From: Blastocladiella emersonii ATCC 22665
Taxonomy: Eukaryota > Blastocladiomycota > Blastocladiomycetes > Blastocladiales > Blastocladiaceae
Direction: 5' to 3'
Assembly (NCBI GenBank): GCA_025594325.1
Contig: JANHCV010000004.1
Span: forward strand, 372,001 to 436,000
DNA length: 64,000 nt
Below are positions 55,568 through 64,000 of this stretch, one piece after another. A model generated the notes under the pieces. The model was not told the DNA's origin. It saw nothing but the letters and a program-made list of their open reading frames with translations, and did not search any database. The position numbers and the translations under genes were made by a program. Each line of letters starts with the position of its first letter. Position 1 is the first letter of the stretch.

Positions 55568-55793
55568 GTATCTACCCGCGCAACTGCAACGTGCCGGGCA
55601 ACTGCCCCGACCTGCAGGAGGCGCCCGAGTTCGGGTTCACGCGGTCCATCGCGTCGCTGCCGCTCGACACGGTGATCCAGCGGTACATGGACGCCGAGGA
55701 CCAGGTCATCAACTCCATGGCCATGACGACGACCAACATCACCGACACCACCACGGCGTCACGCCTGTCGCTTGCGCTGTCGGTCGAGAAGCT
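55568..55793 (+). pseudogene. Fragment of the TmcB/TmcC-type gene
   Basis: About 225 bases encode CPDLQEAPEFGFTRSIASLP and the following ~35 residues (to TNITDTTTAS), nearly identical to the last exon of the gene at 30215-35014. Differences include Ile for Val, Tyr for Phe and a short in-frame deletion before LSLALSVE. No flanking exons of the gene are present, so this is a dispersed relic of a recent duplication. Confidence 0.8.
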
Positions 55794-57122
55794 GGTGCGG
55801 CGTGGCCGCCTAATCCCACGCTTTCCAAGTCTGTCTGCTCACCACGGGCTCGTTGCGCTCAAGTTCATTGCCTAAGGCTCGAGAAGGGGCTCCAGGGCGT
55901 GATCCAAGGTCGCTGAAGTAGTTTGAGCGGGCGCAAAGAAAGCCTACATCCCGAGTTCACGATCGCGTCACTCTTCGAGCCGCTCAGTGGTTGACAACCT
56001 CCCGTTCGACGCGACCAACCGAGTGTACTCGGTGCGTTACTGCGTGTCGGATTAAGCGGCACCATGGAAACGGGCAAGGAAGCGAGTGCGGCGATAGCTG
56101 GCGACGAGGCACGCTGCACCCGCCATGTACGCGTCAGCGGGTCATACTCAAAGCACCATCGCTGCCGCGGCCGGCCCACCCGCCGGGCATGTGGCCGTCA
56201 GATGGCGAGTGGCCAGCTCCGTGGCTAGCTCGTTCAAGGAGGAGCGGCGCTCGCCCGGTTGTTGCTGGCGGCAGGGTCCTCGGACGGGCCGATCACACGT
56301 AGCGGACGGCGAGCTCCTCCGCGATTCACTCGGTCGCCGTCGTTCACCGTAGCGTCGGCCACCGAGCTCAGCTCCTCAGCGAGCAGCTGTTTGCTTCCAT
56401 CAGTTACATTGCACCAGGTTGCCGAGACCGCCGCGACGATGACGGCCGCTTGGAGGAAGGGCCCAGGTTCACATCTTGCACCATGGCCGGCCAGCGCGAC
56501 GAGCCGCTGGACGTGCGGTTGGTTGGTTTAGCGTCACATGAGCTGCAGAGCTGCGGTGCGCTGCCAACGCAGCGGCGGGGGCAGGGTGGCGGCGGCGGCG
56601 ACCGACCACGCCAGGCCGATGGCTAGGGAGGAAGGAAGGCAGGGTGGCCGATTTTTCTTTTTCCAGCCGCGAGGCTTTCGTCGCGACCGGGTCTCACCGG
56701 CCCTCTCCTCTCCTCTCTCTCCCTCCCTCCCCTCCCCTCCCCTCGGACGGCTGACGCATCGACGACCCTCACCCACCACGGGGCTGACGACGACGACGGC
56801 CCGCGGCACCCTGCACCGTGCCCTCCTGCCCCCGCCCTCGCCCGTGCTCTTCCCCTCGCTGCGCGCGCGCAACCTCTGCGCCGCCGCTGCGTTCATTTGC
56901 ATCGACGTCGGCTGCAGCGCCACCCCTTCGCTGCCGCCGCTCTCCCCCCTCCGTCCTCTGCGTCCTTGCCCCTCTCTTCTTGCGACCCCGTTGCTCGTAG
57001 ACGAGGTACGGGTTCTCTGCCGCGCACGGCCCAGGCAGGCAGGCGGTCGCTAACCTTGTCCTCTCTCCCTCGCCACCAGCGCATTCCACGCTCCTCGCAT
57101 ACTCGCACACTCTCCCGTAGCC
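55794..57122. other. Intergenic region upstream of the chitin synthase
   Basis: Apart from the relic at its left edge, no gene is recognisable; frames such as 56179-55865 (minus) show no family signature. A strongly pyrimidine-rich tract with CCCTCC repeats (56700-56752) and further CT-rich blocks up to ~57090 resemble the pyrimidine-rich promoters or leaders common in GC-rich fungi. Confidence 0.5.
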
Positions 57123-60100
57123 ATGGCCAAGGCCGGCAAGAAAAAGTCGGCCGCGCCCGGCGCCGCCGTCGTGGACCTCGTCGACATTGACGCGCTGACG
57201 GCCGTCGCCGCGGCGCTGCAGCAGTCGGGCACGGCGTCGTCGCCCGCGGCCAAGTCGGCGGCCGAGGACGGCGCCCAGGCCATCACGTCGGCCCTGCACG
57301 CCGCCTACAATGCGTCGCAGCTCTACACCAACCTCGGCGCCACGGCGCTCGTCGCCGTCGCCCCGCCGCCCATGTCGACGGTGCTCGCCGAGCTCTCGGC
57401 CCCCGCCGTCCAGGACAAGTACTACAAGCGCTACAAGAACCTCAAGGCCGACCTGCTGCCCTCGCAGGTCGCCGCCGGCAAGGTCGCCCGCGGCGACAGC
57501 CTCCCGCCCCACATCTACGCCCTCGCCAACACGCTCTACTTTTCGCTCCGCCGCAGCGGCGTCGACCAGTCGGTCGTCTTCCGGTGCGTTTGCTCTCACG
57601 CTCACCGCACTCGTCGTTGTGAACCCTTGTCTAACTTGACCCGGTCGGTACACGCAGCGGCGACCCCGGGTCCGGCAAGTCGGTCCAGGCGCAGCTCCTG
57701 CTCGACCAGCTGTGCACGCTGTCGGGCAACTCGAAGCGCGACGAGCGCATGCACGCGCGCATCCGCGCCGCGCAGACGGTCCTGCGCACCTTCGGGTCGG
57801 CCAAGACGGCCGGCGGGCCCGACAGCACCCGCTTCGGCGGCTACTACGAGGTCCAGTTCTCGGACCGCGGCAAGCTCGTCGGCCTCAAGACCCTCGCCTA
57901 CGCCGTCGAGCGCGACCGCGTCGTCGCCCAGCGCATGGGCGAGCGCAACTTCCACGCCTTCTACGCCCTGCTCGCCGCCGCCACCACCGAGATGCGCCAG
58001 GCGTTTGGCCTCCTGCCCAGCTCCGTCTTCCCGTACCTCAACTACGGCGCCACCCTCGCCACGGGGCCCGGCGGCATGGACGACGCGACCCGGTTCGCCG
58101 CCGTCGCCGAGGCCATGAAGACCGTGGGCATCGGCAAGCGGTCGCAGCACTACGTCTGGAAGCTGCTCGCCGCGATCCTGCACCTCGGCAACATCCAGTT
58201 CGAAGACGACCAGTTCCACCATCAGGACAGCTGCGCCGTGCGCAACCGCGACGCGCTCGGGTTTGTGGCCGATCTGCTCGAGGTCGATTCGCGCTTCCTC
58301 GAGTCGACGCTGACCTCGCGCACCACGCTTGTCGGCCGCGACCTCGTCACCCAGCTCCTGACGTCGTCGGCCGCCGCCACCCACCGCGACAACCTCGCCG
58401 GCGTCCTGTACCACGTGCTCTTCGCCTGGCTCGTCGAGCAGTGCAACCGCAAGCTGTGCGTCGACGACGAGGCCGAGTGCGCCAGCTTCATCTCCATCGT
58501 CGACTTCCCGTCGGCCGCCTCGGTCCCGAACCAGTCGCGCGACGCGCTCGGCCACGCCCTCGCCTCCGAGAAGCTCGACGAGGTGGTCTTCCGCCGCCTC
58601 GCCGAGTACGGCGACGAGGAGCTGCGCCAGGAGGGGCTCCGCGTGCCCGCGACCCCGCTCGCGCCTACGGCCACCGCCGCCGCATCCGCGTACGCGGCGG
58701 CCGTCCGGTCCGACGACGCGGCCGCCGAGGCGCTGCCCGGCGACTTCATCAACCTGATCCGCGGCGGCAACGGGCAGGCCGGGTCCCGCGCGGCGCTGTT
58801 CCACGACATGTTCTCGGAGCACATCCTCAACATGGACGCGTACGAGCGCAACGCCGCCACGGTGCTCCGCGCGCGCACCCTCATGCGCCGCACGCCCAGC
58901 ATGAAGCGGCGCCCCGCCGTCGTCGCCAACTCGGCGTCCAACGACACGCTCGTCGAGTCGGGCTCGTCGCGCCGCGGGCTCTCGGAGCTCGCGGTCCTCG
59001 GGAAACACCTCGACGGGCTCGTCCTCGCGCTCGAGTCGACCCAGGTCAAGCCCGTCTTCTGCCTCGCGCCCAACCACGACGGGGCCTCGACCGCGTTTGA
59101 CACCAAGTCGGTCCGCGCCCAGGCCGCGCGCATGCAGCTCCCGGCCCTCGCCGCGCACATCCGCGCGCGCGGCGGCGACTTCACGGTCCGGTTCGACCAC
59201 GCGGCGTTCGCCGCCAAGTACGCGCCGCTGCTCGCCGACGGGGCCACGGCCGCGGGCGCGGTCACGGCGCGCGACCAGTGTGCGCGCGTCAAGGCCGCGC
59301 GCGGGCTCGCCGACGACGAGATGCACGTCGGTCCGCGGCTCGTCGTCCTGCGCGACGACGCGTGGGCGTTCCTCGAGACGGCGCTCCGCAAGATCGAGCA
59401 GGAGGCCAAGAAGCGCACCCGCTCGGGCGGACCCGTTCCTGCGGCGCACGACCGCCCGCTGTTCAACCCGAACGGCGGTGCCGACGCGCGCACCGAGTAC
59501 TCGTTCGAGAACGACTCGGTGTACAGCGACGGCATGACTGACGACGGGATGGCCACCGATATGGATATCGACGCCGACAGCGTCTACGCCGAGTCGATTG
59601 CCCTCACGGCCATGCCGCGCGGGTTCAAGAACGGCGGCGCCAAGTCCAACGACCCGCTGCTCAAGGGCGGGTCCGGCGGCGCGTCGGCGGCCGGCGGGTC
59701 GGGCGGCGATGGCGACGGCCAGGTGATCGAGGAGGAGCCCGTGTCGGGTGCCCGCCGCCGGTGGGTCGCGCTGACGTGGTGCCTGACGTGGTGGGTGCCG
59801 ACCTTCTGCCTGCGCCGGTGTGGCAAGATGGAGCGCGAGGACGTGCGCATGGCGTGGCGCGAGAAGACGGCCATCTGCATCCTGATCGCCATGGTGTGCG
59901 CGATCCAGCTCTTCTTCATCATCGGGTTCGGGCGCGTCGTGTGCCCGCGCCAGAACGTGCTCAACCTCAACGAGCTCTTCTACAAGAAGTCGGCCGACGA
60001 GCAGTACGTCGGCATCTACGGCGCCGTGTACGACCTCAAGGACTTTTACGACAAGACGTACCACACGCCCGAGCTGCTCGGCCGGTACGCCGGGCTCGAC

Positions 60101-63093
60101 ATCACGGCCGGGTTCCCGCGCACGCCGTCGTACTACTGCCAGTACGCGGCGCAGAACGCGCCCGACTTCCCGCCGCTCTTCTCGCTCCAGGCGCCCGCCA
60201 ACGGGTCGTACGTGCGGGTCCGGCACCAGGAGTTCTACGACACGGACCTGTGGGCGTCGCAGCGGCGCATCGACTGGAAGCTGCGCCAGCGCATCGTCGG
60301 GCTCGTCGGGTGGGAGCCCGGCGTCGTGCTCGACCTGTCGACCAAGAACGCCAAGGCCAACCGGCTCATGTTCATCCTCGGGACCCGCGTCTACGACCTG
60401 CAGCCGTACGTGAACGCGGCCGGCCAGGGCGGCGGGTTCCTGCCCTCGGACATTGTCGAGTTCCTCAAGGAGTTCCGCGGCCAGGACCTCACCAGCAACA
60501 AGCAGTTCCGCAAGGCGTGGGACTCGAACCGCCCGCTCCGCGACTGCTTCAACAACCTGTTCGTCGTCGGCACCGTCGACTACCGCAAGTCGGCGCGGTG
60601 CCAGATCACCAACTACGTCCTGCTCGGGTTCTCGGTCCTGCTCGCGGCCGTCATCGGCGGCAAGTTCCTCGCGGCCATCCAGCTCAACGGCGCCGGCGTC
60701 CCCGAGGAGCACGACAAGTTTGTCATCCTGCAGGTGCCCTGCTACACCGAGGGCGAGGACTCGCTCCGCCAGTGCATCGACTCGCTCGCCACGCTGCGGT
60801 ACGACGACAAGCGCAAGCTGCTGTTCCTCATCTGCGACGGCAACGTCATGGGGTCCGGCAACGACCGGCCCACGCCGCGCATCGTGCTCGACATTCTGGG
60901 CGTCGACCCGTCGGTCGACCCGGAGCCGCTCTCGTTCCAGTCGCTCGGCGACGGCATGAAGCAGCACAACATGGGCAAGGTGTACACGGGCCTGTACGAG
61001 TGCCAGGGCCACCTGGTGCCGTACATTGTGGTGGTCAAGGTCGGCAAGCCCTCGGAGACGGCCAAGCCGGGCAACCGCGGCAAGCGCGACTCGCAGATGA
61101 TCATGATGCGGTTCCTCAACAAGGTGATGAAGGACGCGCCCATGTCGCCGCTCGAGCTCGAAATGTACCACCAGATCAAGAACGTGATTGGCGTCAACCC
61201 GGCGTTTTACGAGTACTGCCTCATGGTCGACGCCGATACCGTGGTCATGCCCGACTCGCTCACGCGGCTCGTCTCGGTCATGATGCACGACACCAAGATC
61301 ATGGCGTGCTGCGGCGAAACCAACCTGTCCAACGAGAAGGAGACGTGGGCCACCATGATCCAGGTCTACGAGTACTGGATCTCGCACCACCTCGCCAAGG
61401 CCTTCGAGTCGCTCTTTGGGTCCGTGACCTGTCTTCCTGGGTACGTGCTTCTCGTGGCTTGCGTTCCTCGCCATCACCACTGACACGCATCCTCGCGACA
61501 CCCCGTAGCTGTTTCTCCATGTACCGCCTGCGCTCGCCCAACAAGTCACTGCCCATCCTCGTCTCGGACGACATCATTCGCGACTACGGCGAGACCAAGG
61601 TCGACACCCTGCACATGAAGAACCTCCTGCACCTCGGCGAGGACCGGTACCTGACCACGCTCATGCTCAAGCATCACACCAACCTCAAGACCGTCTTCAC
61701 GCCCGACGCCAAGTGCAACACGATCGCGCCCGACAGCTGGGACGTGCTGCTGTCGCAGCGCCGCCGCTGGATCAACTCGACCATCCACAACCTGTTCGAG
61801 CTGCTCAACATCCGCCAGCTCTGTGGCGTGTGCTGCTTCTCCATGCGGTTCATTGTGCTCATCGACGTGCTCGGCACGCTCATGCAGCCCGCCATCGTCG
61901 CGTACCTCGGCTACCTCGCCTACATGATCGTTGAGTCGTACCGGACCAACGACTCGAGCAGCTTCCCGATCCTCTCGCTCATCCTGCTCGCGGTCACGTA
62001 CGGCTTCCAGGTCATCATCTTCTTCCTCAAGCGCGAGTGGCAGATGATCGGCTGGATGCTCATCTACATCATCGCCATCCCCGTCTTCTCCGGCATGATC
62101 CCGATTTACTCGGTACGATTCTCATCTTTTTTTTCTCGCCCGTCCTCCGCATCGCACGCTTGTCGCGACCTACACCGTCCCCGCGGTCTACTTCCCTACC
62201 CTCTCTCGCATTCCCTGTTCCCTCCGCCGTCCCCACGCTCGCCCCGGTCCTCGCACTCGTCGCCGTCCATCGCCGTCCATCGCCGCATTTTCTTTCGCCC
62301 GTCCTCGACCTCGCGGCCGGGAGTGACGTCACTGTGGCGCGGGTGAGTCACTGGTCGGGGTGACTTCAACTTCGCGAACTTTTCACTTCTCTCGACTCCC
62401 CCGACCTCCCCTCGCACGCTACTAACACTCTACTACCCTCCCGTATAGTTCTGGAGGCAAGACGACGCCTCTTGGGGCTCGACGCGCATTGTCGTTGGCG
62501 CGGACGGCAAGAAGATCGCAGTGGCCGCCGACTCCGCCGAGAAATTCGACATTTCCATGATCCCGCACCGCCGCTGGTCCGAGTACGAGTCCGAGGTGCT
62601 GCACGAGGGCGCCGCGCGCCACCCGATGGAGGGCTCGCAGTACGGCAGCGGCGACGACCTGTATTTCGACTCGCGTTCGGCCGGTTCGGCCGCGGGCGGC
62701 GCTGGCGGCGTGTTCCGCCGGTCGACGGTCCAGTCGTCGGCGACGTTCGGCGGCATGAGCGCGGCCACGTTCGGCAACGCCGCCGCGGGTGCCGAGGACC
62801 TCAAGCGCAACAACACGACGCGCACCACGGGCATGGACTCGATCCTCCAGCTGTACCTGCCGCAGACGCCGCCGCCGGCGGCCGTCGGCAGCGGTGCCGC
62901 GGCGACGGGCTTCCCGACCGACGCCGAGATCTACGCCGAGGTGCAGCGCATCCTCGCGACGGCCAACCTCATGACGGTCACCAAGAAGCAGGTCCGCGAC
63001 GAGGTGTCGGCGCTCTTCAACGTCGACCTCACGCCGCGCAAGGACTTTATCAACCAGTGCATCGCCGATGTCCTGTCGTCCGGCCAGCAGTAG
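57123..63093 (+). CDS. Chitin synthase with myosin motor-like domain (class V type)
   Basis: Four exons (57123-57583, 57658-61440, 61509-62112, 62449-63093) give 1,830 residues. A myosin-motor-like domain (~150-720) has the P-loop GDPGSGKS at 155-162. Membrane segments near 890 and 1140 flank a cytochrome-b5-like domain (~912-985, NVLNLNELFY...). The GT2 chitin synthase core (~1170-1600) has VDADT, CLPGCFSMYR, EDRYLTT (1459-1465) and QRRRW (1498-1502), so the catalytic residues are intact. More membrane helices follow, then a DEK-C domain (~1773-1830). The enzyme polymerises UDP-GlcNAc into cell-wall chitin at the plasma membrane. The motor's nucleotide-switch motifs look eroded. The third intron (336 bases) is unusually long; FWRQDDASWGSTR follows directly, as expected for the family. 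Confidence 0.95.
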
Positions 63094-64000
63094 TTTGCGA
63101 GGCGAGCCGTGTCTCACCCGCTTGCGCTCTCTCCCCCGTTGTTTCGTTCTCTCTCCCGTTCATCCCTCCCTCCATTCTGTAGTCCAATATAGCACGTCGC
63201 ATCCTCTGTTCACTCTACTCCCTCTGTGTCGCTCTCGACTTTGTGCGCGTTCGCCCACGAGCACTAGCTCGCTCGGCCACGACTCCCAGCCTGGCCCAAC
63301 TGCTGCTCACTGCGGCGAGTGGGCCGACCTCGCCTATGACCAAGTTCCCTTGCTGCGACTGCGCCTCGTGGGCAGCGCGACCGCACTTCCGCTCTCAACA
63401 CAAGTCGACCTCCCGCTTCGATCATGGATACACTTGATGCAAAGTACTCGATCTTTGGACACGCGTGAGGCGCCGCGTGGCGTTGGCGAGCGCCGTCGCG
63501 CGACGGCGGCCCAGGCGTCCGACCTCGCTCGCCCGCCCGCCCGCCGTCTTACGCGATCCGATATATCGGCCAGGACAAACGGGCGCAGCGTTCCATTTGA
63601 ATGAACGTGACAACATAACTGATGCGGAGGATATGAATCTCAGCCGCCACCACGGTCTTGGAGGTGACCATGGCCGTGGTGGCCACGATGGCCATCGTCG
63701 CGATAGGTGGTACGCTTGTAAATTCCACTTACAGGCACGTCTGCGGGTTTTTTTTTTGAGGGCAAGATCTTGCCTCGTAAGCAAGTGGACTGGCCGTAAC
63801 TCAAACCGAAAAACGGTGCGGGTTGGACTTGATGAAGTTCTCGCGCGCCATCTCCAAGTGTGAACGCCGCCCGTGAACAATGCTAATGTAGCTTTGCTTG
63901 TGGTGTGCTGAGATACTCGCGGTAACGGCGAATGAAGATCGTGAGGTCGGTGGGCGCTCAGAGAGCAGTGACGGCGGGCGGGCGAGCGAGGTCGGACGCC
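63094..64000. other. Gene-free right end of the window
   Basis: After the chitin synthase stop, a pyrimidine-rich stretch is followed by sequence with no supported gene; the frame 63465-63863 lacks any family signal. A ~30-base GC-rich word near 63515-63548 reappears in inverted orientation at 63970-64000, at the window edge. Confidence 0.5.

Noticed and set aside
1-64000. CRISPR arrays, bacterial operons, rRNA genes and telomere repeats
   Set aside because: Looked for and not seen; the window is eukaryotic with spliced genes, and no TTAGGG-type arrays occur near the palindrome or ends.

Overview
The window is nuclear DNA of a very GC-rich eukaryote. The genes have short introns (mostly 44-131 bases) with GTACGN or GTGCGN donors. 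The gene content is a myosin-motor chitin synthase, a MEF2-type MADS-box factor, a SEY1 atlastin-like GTPase, a PPWD1 cyclophilin, and a TmcB/TmcC-type TPR membrane protein of the kind known from amoebae and zoosporic fungi. Together these point to an early-diverging zoosporic fungus. Blastocladiomycota is my best guess, but it is an inference and not a demonstrated placement.

Layout, 1-29,289: this is one large inverted duplication. The right arm (19,600-29,289, 9,690 bases) is the reverse complement of the left arm (1-15,491). The only length difference is one extra 5,801-base unit, tandemly duplicated in the left arm. Each arm carries an identical proteinase-K-like subtilase gene. Each 5,801-base unit carries a four-exon gene for an unrecognised 1,124-residue protein, so there are three copies of it. 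The unit lies between copies of a ~465-base direct repeat, which gives a simple unequal-crossover explanation for the tandem copy.

The centre of the palindrome (15,492-19,599) is built from degenerate Helitron sequence. A PIF1-type helicase fragment on the minus strand ends in a textbook Helitron 3' terminus (hairpin, then CTAG, then T) one base from the point where the inverted repeat stops. A HUH/Y2 Rep relic lies on the plus strand and runs into the right arm.

Layout, 30-50 kb: an ordinary gene-dense stretch. It holds the TmcB/TmcC-type membrane protein (minus), PPWD1-like spliceosomal cyclophilin (plus), MEF2-type MADS factor (minus), FBXO21-like F-box protein (plus), SEY1 (minus), an Oxa1/Cox18-family mitochondrial insertase (plus) and a queuosine-salvage glycosylase (minus). 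Many neighbours are convergent or divergent with little space between them. Exon models were joined by hand; summed exon lengths are multiples of three for every one.

Layout, 50-64 kb: a 30-base minisatellite, a tandem pair of BTB/POZ paralogues with conserved intron positions and visibly less GC-rich codons, a small relic of the TmcB-like gene, and a 1,830-residue chitin synthase (myosin-like domain, cytochrome-b5-like domain, GT2 catalytic core, DEK-C domain). The last 0.9 kb has no convincing gene.
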